From: Lycorma delicatula
Taxonomy: Eukaryota > Arthropoda > Insecta > Hemiptera > Fulgoridae
Direction of reading: 5' to 3'
Length of the DNA: 64,000 bases
NCBI RefSeq assembly: GCF_047948215.1
Contig: NC_134460.1
Location: 152,673,320 to 152,737,319 of the forward strand
A program made the position numbers and the translations under genes. Position 1 is the first letter of the stretch. Each line of letters starts with the position of its first letter. Under the pieces are notes generated by a model that saw only the letters and a program-made list of their open reading frames with translations, made no database searches and was not told the DNA's origin. Shown here piece by piece: positions 1-10,800 of this stretch.

Positions 1-225
1 CAGCCCGTAATCCTTTCGAGAAATCCTCTTAAGCTTGTGCATCACAGAGATGGCGTCCGCCGCTACTTGCCTAATGTGGTTGCTAAACAGCAACTTCCCA
101 TCAAACAAAACACTAGGTATTTATGAACTCGAACTCGGCTGATTAGACAGTCTTTATACCTAACACGGGGGTTACAACTGTATGATAATTTGTCTGCACC
201 CTTGAGAAGCTAAGGTACATAGGTG
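1..225 (-). pseudogene. LINE-A ORF2 fragment (RT C-terminal part), cut by window edge
   Basis: Read on the minus strand, this matches the LINE-A copy at 30.4-30.6 kb. Both contain the stretch encoding a lysine-glycine-alanine-glutamate-like segment, followed by a KYLG-type motif that is typical just after the reverse-transcriptase palm in R1/Jockey-group LINEs. One frame stays open for about 40 residues (LFDGKLLFSNHIRQV and onward). This copy keeps about 75 bp that the 30 kb copy has lost. It is a broken fragment: frameshifts are needed upstream, and the rest lies outside the window. The family match is inferred from nucleotide similarity inside the window. Confidence 0.65.
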
Positions 226-597
226 TGTTGCCCTATATTTTAATTAATACCTTCGGAATACGGGATAAAAACTTTTCGAAAATGGGTCACTTCCAACATA
301 GATTATTAATAGCATTAAATTTTGGACAAAATTAAAAAAATGACTAAGAGAAGTTTCCGTCATCTAGATTTTTTTTATTTCTTATGCAATGGTCGTAGAA
401 AACTGAGCTTAAATAAGGTGAAAATATTTATTAATCTATGTAACAAACCAAACTTTAAGCCAATCGGATTTAGAAATGGAGAAATAAACATCATTATTTC
501 TACTAAACATTTTCACCTCGTATCACGAAAACACGTTAAAAAAATAAAAGTTGAAAATATTTTAAATAAAAATTGAAATTTTTATTTAAGATATTAG
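226..597. other. AT-rich stretch, no feature recognised
   Basis: An 84-codon open frame (322-576, plus) starts without a convincing ATG context. It is Lys/Asn/Phe-rich in the way expected of AT-rich noncoding DNA. I see no motif and do not call it a gene. Confidence 0.4.
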
Positions 598-712
598 GTA
601 AGAACTCGCTTCGCCGCTCGCTCTTCTCGTCTAGTCAGGGGGGTTCGCCTCCTGGACCGCCGCTGTTTTCATTATCCTCACAGTTGTGAGAATAATACTG
701 ATAAATAATAAA
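598..712 (+). repeat. Dispersed repeat F, copy 1
   Basis: A locally GC-richer patch with a CGCTCGC-type run ends in a conserved tail (ATCCTCA, then GTGAGAATAATACTGATAA). The tail recurs at about 2850-2900, and a related form ends near 39,110. Class unknown. Confidence 0.5.
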
Positions 713-1346
713 GCCTGAAAAGTTCTCTTTCTTCAAAATCTTTTTCGTTGTTGTCAATGAAGCTCCTGCTGTAGATGCTGTGGACAACTTCACCTCCAAA
801 CGAACTAGGGTCTCGATATGACCTTAAAACCGTCCTTGGAGATACATGAATGTATCTTAAATTTTAAAGCAATCAGTCGGTTGGTTCTCCCGTGATGCTT
901 TTGCAAACAAACAGAACCGCCACAAACTTTCGCATTTATATATTAGAATATGCATTTGTAGCAAAAAAAAAAATGATTATTTCTGATATGATTACCAGTG
1001 CGGGATTAGTTGTTTTTGAATAAAAATTTTACTTTTAGTAGATTTAAATTAAGTAAAATATCAACATTTTTTTTTTAAAATTAAAAATAGCATATACTAA
1101 AAAGAATAAATATATAGCACATTTTTTTGTAAAATTTTGTAATTAATATCCAAAACCAGTAAAAATATTTCAAATATATTTATATAAAATGTAAAATACA
1201 GATTAGTTACACATTTACAGTTTATGAGTTTTACATACTTTCTTCCTTTCTTTGTTTTGTTAATAAGCTGTCACAAATTTTACGCAAGAAGAAGAATTTA
1301 AAGACTAAAACACAAACATATATCACAATATATATATATATATACA
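713..1346. other. AT-rich noncoding DNA
   Basis: Poly-A/T tracts and a short TA run near 1328-1343. No coding or RNA signal seen. Confidence 0.4.
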
Positions 1347-1885
1347 CGCCTAAGATTTCGCTCGAACTTCAGCTACCGCGGTGAAATGAGGTCGTACTGA
1401 AGTTTTTAGAGCGTTAATTAAGGGCAGAGTTAGTAATTTATTATGGTTTTTGACCCGAAAAATCGAATAAAATACAACTCAGAACCGTATCTACAGTGGT
1501 TTTTTTTTTTTAATTCTTGGGTGAACCAATAAATTGGAATAAAAAAAAATTGACGAATAAATTTATGTTTGACGAATAAATTTATTAAATGGGTAATAAA
1601 TATATAAAACTTTTAAACAAAACTTGCAGAAAATTTAATTCTTATTTTGTTCGATTTTTCAGGTCAAAAACTATAAGAAATCATTAGTACTGCCCCTTAA
1701 TTAACGTGCTAAAAATTTCAGTATGACCTCATTTTTACTGGGGTAGCTGAAATCCGAACGAATTCTTTCGCTAGCCGTAACTCACAAACGAAGAATTTTA
1801 GGACATATATTTATATGAAATTTTCCATTATTTTCACGACTAGAATAGGTTATGAAAGTCCCGGGAGAACTTCGTGATACACTCT
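1347..1885. mobile_element. Repeat E foldback (palindromic nonautonomous DNA element)
   Basis: The left arm (about 1349-1500) contains ATGAGGTCGTACTGAA, and a long stretch pairs with the right arm (about 1620-1760) in reverse complement. The right arm runs on through a subterminal segment to about 1885. The same arm sequence occurs once, unfolded, at 27,300-27,700 beside a transposase relic, and in degraded form at 57,258-57,650. A 15-bp motif (TGACGAATAAATTTA) is duplicated in the loop at 1551 and 1570. Inference: a nonautonomous derivative of the transposon at 27.3-28.3 kb. Confidence 0.65.
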
Positions 1886-2667
1886 GTCTGTGTGTGGTGT
1901 GAGTGTGTGTTCGCGCGCGCGCGATTATGTTATATCATTTTTACAAACGTATTTATTTAATGCCACGCTAATAAGTTTTAGAACTATGAAACAATTCTGT
2001 TGTTTCCGAAAAGTAAAACTTGCGTGAATTATTCAACATGTTAATATTATCAAATTGTAATGTGCTCGTTGTTACTCCCAGATTTAAGTCAAACAGTTTG
2101 AAACAAATAACATGAAAACAATTGTAATACAACTAAAATTATATTTCCATAAACATGCAACACTGTTAAACAGTAATAACACAATCGTGCGACCTACAGA
2201 ACTCTAAAGAAGAAACACGTAATATTTCAGAAAACAGATTTGGTAGGATTAATTGCACATGATTAGAAATTAGGAGAATTCAAGATTTTTTTTTTTTTTT
2301 TTTTAACTAACTTTATTATATTCTGTTACGCTAATCAACATAATTCATCAAACGAATTTTTCTCATTCGACAAAATTATATAACACGGCATTACTTTTTT
2401 AACGAATATCAAGAAGAAAAAATATGTTAGTAATACAAATATAATGAAGAAAGAGTACTACAAATTAAATATCCCCTTTAAATGACAGTTAAAATTCCTT
2501 GTAAGTTTAAATTAATTTATTTAAAAACAATCTATATTAAGCCAACAGAACATTACTGCGCGAATCATTATACTGCATTCATTAAAAAATCACAATTATT
2601 GCCTCACAATATCTCAATCCATTAATGATTACTTTATTTATTATAACCATTTTTTTCCGTTTTTATA
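1886..2667. other. AT-rich noncoding DNA
   Basis: Contains a short TG/CG dinucleotide run near 1890-1923 and a T18 tract near 2287. No gene seen. Confidence 0.4.
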
Positions 2668-2900
2668 TGAACTACTCGTCTCATCTTGCCAGAACCTGAA
2701 TCCTCAGAGTCCATGTTGGTCCAGGCAAACCCTTGAGCCAACTCAGGGGCTTCTCGTGGCCTCTTGGAGCCACAGGGCCTGCCCAAAAGCCGCAGAGCTC
2801 GCTTCGGTCACCATTCACATCTACCCAGAGGGCTCCGCCCCCTAAACTTCTGCACTGTTCGTTACCCTCATGTTTGTGAGAATAATACTGATAAATAAAA
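2668..2900 (+). repeat. Dispersed repeat F, copy 2
   Basis: A GC-richer block of about 200 bp whose end (TGTGAGAATAATACTGATAA, near 2874-2896) matches copy 1. It is the longest copy in the window. No open frame of note; unclassified. Confidence 0.5.
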
Positions 2901-3454
2901 ATTAAAATATTCAGGTTTTACATAAACATGAAAAATAAACTAAATTACAAAAGACAGACTAATAGTAACTATGGTTAATAAAGTACAAACACTTTCCTCG
3001 ACGAAAAATTCACAACTTATTTCTTTGCAAAAAGGTTTAATCTTTTTCTCCTTAAACAGACAAACCTTTTATATATACATATATTTATTGATAAATAAAG
3101 TATAAAGTACGCCGTTTGAATTTTGAAAATCGGAATATCGGTTTCGAAGATAAAGCAACATTGCCGAATAACCGTGGTCTGTTTGTTACATGGAGAGTGT
3201 ACCTGATGCATGAAAAAGTTAGCCTTTAACCTACTAACAAATACACCGTTTGAATTTTGAATATCAGATGATTTTTTGCAGAGATATAAGAGTACACCAT
3301 TTTACTTCCCAAAACAGCCCCCAAGAGCCCATTTGTTACCAGCCCCATTTGTTACCAGATTATCGGTCTAGCTTCCCATGAGGTGCTCGCATATCTCACC
3401 TGCAGACTCCACGGGAACCTCATTATTGTTAAACAGAAATTTTTTACATTTACA
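2901..3454. other. Noncoding stretch with a small tandem duplication
   Basis: CCCATTTGTTACCAG occurs twice in tandem at 3328-3342 and 3344-3358. The minus-strand open frame at 3017-3211 shows no domain and is not called. Confidence 0.4.
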
Positions 3455-4802
3455 TAATTATATTTTATTTAACGTAAATTTAATTGTATTATTTTTGTAA
3501 TATTATTCATTCGATTGATTCGAATCATTAAGTTAAACCCTCCTCACACATTGATAGAGACTCACAATACACAGTGCATTAATTCAATTCAATAAAGTTT
3601 GTGCTTTAATCGGCAAATCGCAACTACTACATATGTATTGTCGCGTGTTCGCGGCTCGATAAGGATATTGAGAGGTTGACAATTAAAAAATGTTTTTAAA
3701 ATTACAACTTATTAGTCAAAGAACATACGTAAAATAAGATAAATCAGTAATAATGACAATAGTAATAATAATAAGCTACAATAATAAACAACTCACAATA
3801 ATAATTAAAATAATGACAATAATAAATAAACAGATAATGATCGTAGTAATCACAACCTGAAAAACAAAAACGATAATAGTAATAATAATAAATGGCAATA
3901 ATAATAGTAATAAACAGTGGTTACATAAAGAACAGAATTTAAAGTAATCTTTAAGATTTATTCACAGGTAGGTAAATAATGAAAAGAAGAATTCAGTCTC
4001 ATTGACAAAAGACATTAACATGACCGATAGTCTTAACACTTTTAACCACTAGTCTTTCATTAACAACAGTAGTACAATAGATAAGACAAGTATAAAGTTC
4101 TTTTACTGCAAATACTCTTGCTATTCACAAACAAAACTACCCTAACAGTTTATGAATGAAATTTAGTACATTATCTCTTTCACTTATAGTTTTACAGTAA
4201 TTCACCGAACAATTTCTTGTTTTTTCGTGTACTGTCCACACTGGAATAACTTGTGACGTATTCACTAGAAATTCGCTTCTTCACTGACCTCGCAGAATAC
4301 TTTCTTGCAGAATTTCCTCGCAGACTGACATCTCGCAGAACTCACATTCCGCAGACTAACATTATAACGTCTCCCTTAGACTCATTTGGAAGAACTAACT
4401 TCGACCGGTCTTCCCTGAAGTATTTATAGTCCTACCTTCTTTATCTGCCGGACCAGACCCCAGTTGAGCGTAAGAACGATCGACTGAGCCCTTTCGTTCC
4501 CATGCATTCCTAACTTGGGTCCGGTAACTCTTCTCATGAAAGAACATTTGTTTAGGTGTGTCAGCGGGCAGTATTACAAAAGACGATTGTTAAACGGACC
4601 TGTTACCTTTACAAAAAGGGTTCGTTTTAGTGTCTTTCTGGATTCCTAACGTTATTATATTTTCTAGTACTTTCTTCTTACTCGGTAGGAATCCGTTACT
4701 CAGGTCCGCTATACCGGTCTTGTTACACTATATTTTTCTTAGAGATTTTTCGTTATGAAATATATCTAAAAACCTTCTAAGTTAAGCCAAGAAACACGGA
4801 TG
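3455..4802 (+). repeat. Dispersed repeat G, copy 1 (interrupted)
   Basis: Positions 3455-3632 and 4728-4802 align with a single continuous segment at 60,736-60,965 read in reverse complement. Shared landmarks are an ATTATTCATTCGA-like stretch, a GGCAAATC block and GAAATATATCTAAA. The roughly 1.1 kb between them (3633-4727) is absent from the 60 kb copy. Function and class unknown. Confidence 0.6.
3633..4727. mobile_element. 1.1 kb insertion in repeat G, candidate solo LTR
   Basis: This segment begins ATGTATTG and ends TTGTTACA. It is flanked by CTACAT (3627-3632) and CTATAT (4728-4733), which could be a diverged 5-6 bp target duplication. The uninterrupted repeat at 60.76 kb serves as the empty site. 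It holds AT-rich trinucleotide-like tracts at 3740-3910, several loose CTCGCAGA-type repeats at 4287-4355 and a TATTTATAG box near 4421. No ORF is present. TGT...ACA ends, the size and a short TSD fit a solo LTR, but no internal region or second LTR was seen, so the class is a guess. Confidence 0.35.
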
Positions 4803-6172
4803 ATTATTTTTATGGATTCAATTTTAATTTATTTCTACAATTTTTTTTTTTGAGAGTGCAATGCTGAATGAATATAATGTTGATGGGTTCAACGTTTCAC
4901 ACGGTTCCCGTTTATTCATTTAAGATTCGGTACAGTTAGATTTTTATCCGTACAGTAGAACATATGATATGATACAAATATTATACATTATAATATAATA
5001 TAAATATTATACATTACATTTATACATTATATAAATGTAATTTGAATAGATTATAAATTTATAACATAAAAATAAGAGAGAAAAATAAAAAATTCAAAAA
5101 TAATATGAAATTAACTTAAAAAACCGCATATATTCAATTCGTTATTTTAAAATGTTCAACTTTCGAAGAATTTGGAGATAGAATATTTTTTAATAATTAA
5201 TTTTTAGTTATTTTTAATTCTTGCATCGACTTCTAAAAGCGGAACAATTAAGAACGTATTGTCTTTTAATTTTGATTCAATTCATTTTTTTTTCAAGGCG
5301 GTTTATTACTTCTTTTTTAAAGTTTACATTCATGGAAATAAGAATTGAATTTTTACGCAATCTAAGCAATAAAAGACAGAAAAAGCAACGTATCATTCAG
5401 ACCTTTTATAGAGCCATTTTACCTTTTAACCTTTTATTATTTTGCATTAAACTTAATGAAGCAAATTCAGTTTAGTCATTACTCGCTCAACATGGAAAAT
5501 TTGTTTTATCCATTTATGACAATTTAAACAGCTAAATGTTTGAACAGTTAACGCACTAATAAGTACTTATACTATGTATAAACGAATAGACGAAATTAAA
5601 TTTTTCGTAAAATTTATTTAATCCGCATTAGAGTATTTCAGCTGCGTAATATAATTAGTAGATCTAAATGAACATTAGTCATTAGTCGTATGGAAATTTT
5701 TAATGTATCGAATACATATTAATTACAACTAACTGTTTTAATACGACACAGAAGTTTTACGTTTAAATTATCCATTAATCATAAACTGGTAAATTATTCA
5801 TACTTTTATCAAAATAAGGCAAAATTGATATCATAATTTTTAATAAGGCCATTCTCCAAACGTGTATATATTTCTTATTTACTAACAAAATAATATTTAT
5901 TTAGGTAAAAAATTATTTTGATCTACATTACCACGGACCGACCAAAAAGCTAATAATTTTACAGCAAATCATAATAAATAAAAATTGTAAATATTAAAAA
6001 CTCAAAACTATATATATATTTTTTTTTAATAAAAATAATAATATTTTTTTTTAAATTCTGATATTTATAAACACCGTGCAAACATGTCCAATGAATCAGG
6101 CTAATGATATAAAACAGAAAAACAAATTTAAAAAATTAAAACTGGATTTTTATATACTCTTAATTAATAAAA
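4803..6172. other. AT-rich noncoding DNA
   Basis: Dense in TATA-like runs (about 4965-5070). The 84-codon frame at 5221-5475 lacks motifs and starts with a non-ATG codon. No feature supported. Confidence 0.4.
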
Positions 6173-6399
6173 TTGATAATTAATTTAATGTTTTTTTCTT
6201 CCCGAATTGGATTCCACAGTGAAACAGAACACAATCCGGGGGAGTGTCCTTTTACTCTAACAAGCCGGCTAGATCTTAACTGTTAATGCCTGCCTCTAAC
6301 TCCCAGAGTAGGGTTACCAGGCCCGACTATGTCGTTCCTGTTCACCCACCTTAGGAGCCGGGACTCGGTCTTTATGCCTTTTGCCCCAAACGAGAACAC

Positions 6400-7591
6400 C
6401 CAAAAGAGCATTCTCGCTGGGACTACGGTCTTTTCTACAAGAGAACGAGAGAGTCCCCTTGCCTCATCACTGCTACCCGTCAGTGCATGCACAAACGAAT
6501 AGCAGCTCACCAGGGAGCTGTCCCTCATCTCCTCGTTCCCTAGCAGCCCTATGCTTCTGTTGAAGGAATCGCGTGATAAAATCAGATATAGCACGGAATT
6601 GTACTTCATTCGCCAACATACGGCCCATGATACTCTCCACCGTAAGCGGCCCAGTAATCAACTCACATTGCAAGCGCTCCCTATCCCAGGACCGACAGTC
6701 AAACACGACATGCTCCGGAGTGTCGAGCTCCCTGCAGGATAAACAAAAGGGGTCGTCAGCCCCCGCTGTCGTGCATTCAAATATACCCGGAACACGCTGC
6801 GGCCAGACACAGGAACTGGTTCAACCAATAGGAGACCTCGCCAAAACTACGGCTGACCCATGGCTTTACCTGCGGAATCAGGCGGTGAATCTGATCCTGC
6901 ATCTCAGCCTTACCAGCCCCTTGGAGCCCAATCCGTATGGCGGCAAGCTGCTGAAATGGGTGTCCCCGCAATAAGCAGCACCGCCTCAGTGGAGACAGAA
7001 GAGTACGCAGATACTACGCGGAGAGCTATCCGCCACTGCACGCCCTCAAGCATGCGTCAATTCCTATCGCTTCTCAGTGCCGGCAACCACAACTGAACAC
7101 CATATAATAGTACCGAGTTGATCACATTACCATCAAGCGCCCGCTTTGAGGCCTGAGGGCCGGCCACATTTCCTAACAACCTACTCAAGGCAGTCACCAC
7201 CGCCCCTGCCTTCTCTCATACCTCCCGGAAATGCACGTGAAGGAGCGACGGTGATCCAGCCAAACACCTAAATATTACGCAGCCTCCACCTGAAATATAA
7301 GAGTATCACCAACCTTCCGTAGTGGAGGTAACGGAGGCCTACCTAACGGACATAGGAATGATGTCTTGTCCGGCGAGATTGTTAGCCCTGTATCCTGCAA
7401 CCAGTCGTGCGCACCACGAATGGCTTCGTTGGAAATAGCAACCACCTCGTCCACTTGCCTCGCTGCAAAGGCAATAATCTGCAAAGGCCTCAACTACAAA
7501 GGCGATCGGAACCACCCCGACCGGATACTGAAGACGACGCACCCCGTCAAACCCCGTCAAACACCAGGTTCCACAGGGTTAGACTAATCAC
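6400..7591 (-). pseudogene. LINE-B ORF2, second part (RT motif B onward to C-terminus)
   Basis: Reading down the minus strand gives a GSVIS..TLWNLVFDGV segment (about 7600-7550), then AFAD in place of the AFADD catalytic box (about 7490). Next come AHDWLQDTGLTISPDKTSF (7410-7350) and the thumb motif NSVLLYGVQLWLPAL (7115-7070). These are followed by VSTEAVLLIAGTPI (about 6990-6950) and a zinc-knuckle CxxC...EHVVFDC (6740-6700). A C-terminal helix-rich tail (SIMGRMLANEVQFRA) ends the coding part. This order is that of R1/Jockey-clade ORF2 proteins, which reverse-transcribe their own RNA at a nicked target. Frameshifts and stops between segments make it a pseudogene. Several short frames on both strands here are shadows. 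Confidence 0.75.
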
Positions 7592-7606
7592 TGATCCCTG
7601 TAGAAC
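7592..7606. repeat. Target-site duplication, left, of the LINE-A insertion
   Basis: TGATCCCTGTAGAAC matches TGACCCCTGTGGAAC at 8533-8547 at 13 of 15 bases. On the minus strand both encode the (V)xQGS core of LINE-B RT motif B, so the duplicated target is LINE-B coding sequence. Confidence 0.7.
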
Positions 7607-8532
7607 AGGCCGGCCATGTACCGGAACGGAACGATGATCACAATGCAACGGATCTAAATTTCGTTCACTTGCCCACCTTCCGCCTGCGGAAGAGGCTGCA
7701 GAGACTCTTGATGGAAGCATGGCAGCTGGAATGGGACACCACGACTAAGGGAAGTTCCCTGTACAAGTTTATACGGAATCTGAGGGGTTGGTATGTCTCG
7801 AGTTCGTTTTTAAGGGTAACGTGTGCGCAGGTGCTCACCCACCACGTTAATTTGAACCAATATCTGTTTCGGTTCCGCCTGGAAGCAGATGAGCTGTGCG
7901 TCTGCGGGGAGGTCCAGTCAAATGAACACCTGATGTTTGACTGCCCTGCTCTTGGGGGGGCCAGAGACCGGGCCACCCTAGAACTTACCGGTCAAGGGGA
8001 AAATTGGCCATTCACATGCGGCGAGTCAATTTGGCGAGAGCCGCATTGTCGGACCGTGTGGGAGTTCCTTGATGCGGTTGGTATGTTCAACCGACATCAG
8101 TAGTTTACTTAAGGGAATGACTCCTACCTCACAGCTGTCAGAAGCTATCCTGGAGATATACGGGTGATCACTAGCCAATTAAGGCTCCAAGCACTTTAAT
8201 GCTGGCATTCAGCGACCTAGGCGTGGCAGCGCCTAGGTCATTAATTTTTATTTATGAATGTCATACATATTTTTAGTAGTTGCCGTGGTGTGCCTACCCA
8301 TTTTAGTAAACATATGACAAGTGAGACACGTAAGCCGGTGGTGTGTAGCACCGCTGTTAGTCCGCTGACGCTGTTAGGTAAGCTCTAGGAGTTATTAGGT
8401 GAGCATTAGGACACCGGTCGCTAAACTGTTTCGTAGCTCAGTAGCCGTTTGTGGCACAGATATTCGGTCTTATGCTTTAGGGCCACCGAATGGGATGATG
8501 GCAGAAGAAATGCCAAGCAAACCGATGTTAAT
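7607..8532 (+). mobile_element. LINE-A, 926-bp 5'-truncated insertion inside LINE-B
   Basis: Plus-strand LINE 3' end between two 13/15-matching target duplications. It aligns along its length with 30,845-31,700. It carries the last part of ORF2, then a 3' untranslated region of about 430 bp that includes a GCCTACCCATTTTAG block also present near 31,512. There is no poly-A at its right end, unlike the 30 kb copy. Confidence 0.75.
7669..8103 (+). pseudogene. LINE-A ORF2 C-terminus (zinc-knuckle region)
   Basis: A 144-residue open frame reads into the stop at 8101-8103. An arginine/leucine-rich helical start leads into LNQYLFRFRLEADELCVCGE. This is followed by NEHLMFDCPALGGARDRA, giving the C-x-C...H-x4-C zinc-knuckle typical of R1/Jockey-group LINE ORF2 C-termini, thought to help bind element RNA or target DNA. 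The frame's first codon is not a natural start: the upstream ORF2 was lost by 5' truncation. The coding stretch is intact here, unlike the 30 kb copy, where indels break it. It cannot make a working enzyme because the endonuclease and reverse transcriptase are missing. Confidence 0.75.
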
Positions 8533-8547
8533 TGACCCCTGTGGAAC

Positions 8548-8954
8548 CCCACAAGTGGCTGAAAACCTGAATCGGGGTCCGCAGTATCATCGATCTGGTA
8601 CCTTTTCTCTACGTGCCGTTGTACAGCCTTCTCGTGCCACTACTAATCTGATTAGCCCGTAGGGCTGCAAACACCGCTTCCCAACGTACAGAATTAAAGG
8701 CATTCTGAACATCAAGGAGGATAACAACCGGAATGCGCCTTGTAAGCCAGGTCCCGACTGTCGCCTCTTCGACCAAGCGACACACGTACCTCACAGCATC
8801 GGGAGTCGACCTGCCTCTAGAATATCGTACTGAAGTTCAGACAATCCTCCATGAAGTTCAATGTCCTGTTTCAAACGAGCATCAATCATCTTCTGCAGAA
8901 GTTTACAAATCGAGTTAGTCACACAAATCGGACGATAAACATCTCGTCAGCATA
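8548..8954 (-). pseudogene. LINE-B ORF2, first part (RT fingers and palm motif A)
   Basis: The minus strand encodes an RPICVTNSICKLLQKMID segment near 8945-8890 (the conserved YRPIC...N...K...E region of LINE reverse transcriptases). It continues to YVCRLVEEATVGTWLTRR and the motif-A block LLDVQNAFNSVRWEAV (about 8720-8670), whose Asp is a catalytic metal ligand. It ends TCGVPQGS (about 8560-8534), RT motif B, exactly where LINE-A inserted. One internal stop follows LYNGT. The piece continues into the 6400-7591 entry once the LINE-A insertion is removed. Confidence 0.75.
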
Positions 8955-9418
8955 TAATTTAATAAATTATATTCGGCTAAGTGAACATTCTATATAGTAT
9001 CTACTTATTTTTAACGCGTTTTAAAACTGTGTTCCATCTTCAAAAATCACTCCCACTGGTAGTCGTCATCACGTCAAAGTAAAATGAAAAACGAAAAAAC
9101 AAACATACACGTATAGGCTACCCGCCCTACGTGGACGACTGTGTGTATATAATTCGCGTTACTGAATGGTTTTACGTGTCGATTGTGTTATGACTGTATA
9201 CGTATGTGTTTGTTTTTCCCTTTTTCATTTTATCTTGATGTATGATGACGGCCACTAGCGAGTAATTTTCTGAAGATAGACCAGAGTTCCGAAACGTGTT
9301 AAAAGTAAATAGATACCATATAGAAACATCACATAGACAGATAACATATTTTAAATTAATTATCAACTGTGACTTGGATACATTTTGATGAATTATGATA
9401 AAGTTGATTCGTACGAGT

Positions 9419-10200
9419 GACAGATATCAGTGTACTTTTTCGTTTTAAGCCCCCCCCGCACGTTTTTCGAATTTTTTTCACATAAAAATTACATATAATT
9501 ATACATAATAATTAATATGGTTCGCAATAATTTATGAACAAAAAATTAGAGAAAACACACCTACATGCTGTTTTATACCGATCATTTTAAATATTCTCCA
9601 TATTAGCATATTTTACATATGAATAATATAAGCATTATTGCTTATATTATGCAATTATTATAATTATAAATACAATCTGACCAAAGTTAACCTACGCTCG
9701 ATTCGCTCGCTAATCTTGACTAATTAACAGTAATGTTTTATTTACATAATAAATAATTTCAGAAATTACTGAATTTATTATTTAAATAATCAAAACATTA
9801 CTGTTAATAGTCAAGCTTACCTAGCGAAGCGAGCATAGGTTAAGTTTGATTAGATTATATTTATAATTTCTCAGCAAATGCCCACCGGTTTGGAGGAATT
9901 CTGCCTCTACTGTACTTTCTTTCTGAAAATGCGGACTCGTCTATTTCTACCCTCATTCCTTACGACCTTTTTAAATGATCGGCATACACATGTCTGTCAG
10001 GTACATTTTTCAATCCGTTATTGCTTCACTTGACATTAACCTACGCTCGCTTCACTCGCTAACCTTGACTAATATGTTAAAATGTTTAAAATGACCGGTA
10101 CGATGTTTATGCTATACTAAGCATGCTATATTATAATCTTTATGTGAAAAAATGCGAAAAAAGTGGGGGCGTAAAAATAAAAAGTATCAATATCTGTATT
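9419..10200. mobile_element. Inverted-repeat DNA element with inner palindrome
   Basis: The left end (from ACAGATATCAGTG at about 9420, through a C-run at 9450 and a TTTTTTTCACATAAA block at about 9472) pairs with the right end (10,130-10,200) in reverse complement. A CCGATCATTTTAAA block also occurs in both arms. Inside, 9660-9755 and 9777-9872 form a second near-perfect palindrome around a CTCGATTCGCTCGC core. A copy of that core lies again at 10,042. No transposase ORF; MITE-like, superfamily unassigned. Confidence 0.55.
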
Positions 10201-10490
10201 TAAGTAAACTATTACCTGTGATAATAGTTTATCACAGGTTTTCTGTCGTTATCTACTATCTGTTATATGTGTAATACAGCTAAGAATGTTATAGTAGATA
10301 AATTTATCAATCGAAGAGTAATCTCAAACCATTTTGGAAAATCTTTATTGCAAATACGGAAAAAAAAACAAAAAGGAAATGGAATTTTCTCTAAAATATT
10401 TCACCGATAATAAAAATGAAATAACCTTTTTGTATTTTTAGAGCTAGTTGAAAATTTACAAATGGTGAACCAATAATGAAAAACATTCCT

Positions 10491-10800
10491 GTAGTTCGTC
10501 AACAACCTTATTCGCCTGACTTGAGTCCCTGCGACTTTTTCCTGTTCCCGAGTTTTAAAAAAAACACTCAAAGGACACCATTTTGGAACAGCAGAAAACA
10601 TTAAAAATATGTAACCGACCATCTGAAGAATATTCCGGTTTCTGTGTTTCAAGACTTCTATGAAGAGTGGAAAACCCGTTTGAAGTGTTACGTAGCTTTT
10701 CGAAGGTGATAGAGTACACGTATAATTAATCGGATTGTAAATGAAAAGTTTTTCTGAATCGGTCTCATTTTACTTTATTTACAGACCTCGTATACCGTAT
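10491..10800 (+). pseudogene. mariner-type transposase, C-terminal relic
   Basis: The frame reads QQPYSPDLSPCDFFLFPSFK. After a one-base slip in the A-run at about 10,556-10,564 it continues KTLKGHHFGTAENIKN, then VTDHLKNIPVSVFQDFYEEW. YSPDLxPCDFFLFP holds the third catalytic Asp of mariner (DD34D) transposases, which cut and paste DNA at TA sites. The length is about a quarter of the family's usual 345 residues; the N-terminal helix-turn-helix and first catalytic residues are missing. Stops and the frameshift make it inactive. The stretch to 10,800 looks like the element's 3' noncoding end. Confidence 0.7.

Larger units (their letters stand above)
6190..8954 (-). mobile_element. LINE-B, 5'-truncated R1/Jockey-type LINE, interrupted
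   Basis: This minus-strand non-LTR retrotransposon starts inside the reverse-transcriptase domain (8954) and runs to a short T-tract on the plus strand (6191-6197, the poly-A equivalent). TAATTTAAT occurs at 6181-6189 and again at 8955-8963, a possible 9-bp TSD, although low complexity weakens it. The 3' untranslated segment (about 6190-6400) recurs as short insertions at 11.8-12.4 and 47.8-48.05 kb, which defines the family. A plus-strand LINE-A fragment (7607-8532) splits it. Confidence 0.7.
6173..9366. mobile_element. Foldback element split by nested LINEs
   Basis: The inverted arms are 8955-9120 and 9195-9366. Both carry the sequence around GGTATCTATTTA, an AACACG/AACGCG block and a CATCACGTCAAAGTAAAATG-like block, with a spacer of about 75 bp. 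The outermost right-arm bases (9351-9366) pair exactly with TTGATAATTAATTTAA at 6173-6188, which lies on the far side of LINE-B. LINE-B therefore seems to have inserted into the left arm. No transposase is present, and the class is unassigned. Confidence 0.6.

Noticed and set aside
3700..3930. Possible CRISPR-like spaced repeats (ATAATAAT words)
   Set aside because: Irregular AT-rich simple sequence; no constant repeat or spacer length; eukaryotic context.
5221..5475. 84-codon plus ORF
   Set aside because: AT-rich, Phe/Leu-rich, no ATG start or motif.
6381..7637. Several plus-strand ORFs of 60-133 codons
   Set aside because: Antisense to LINE-B ORF2, whose minus-strand motifs are clear.
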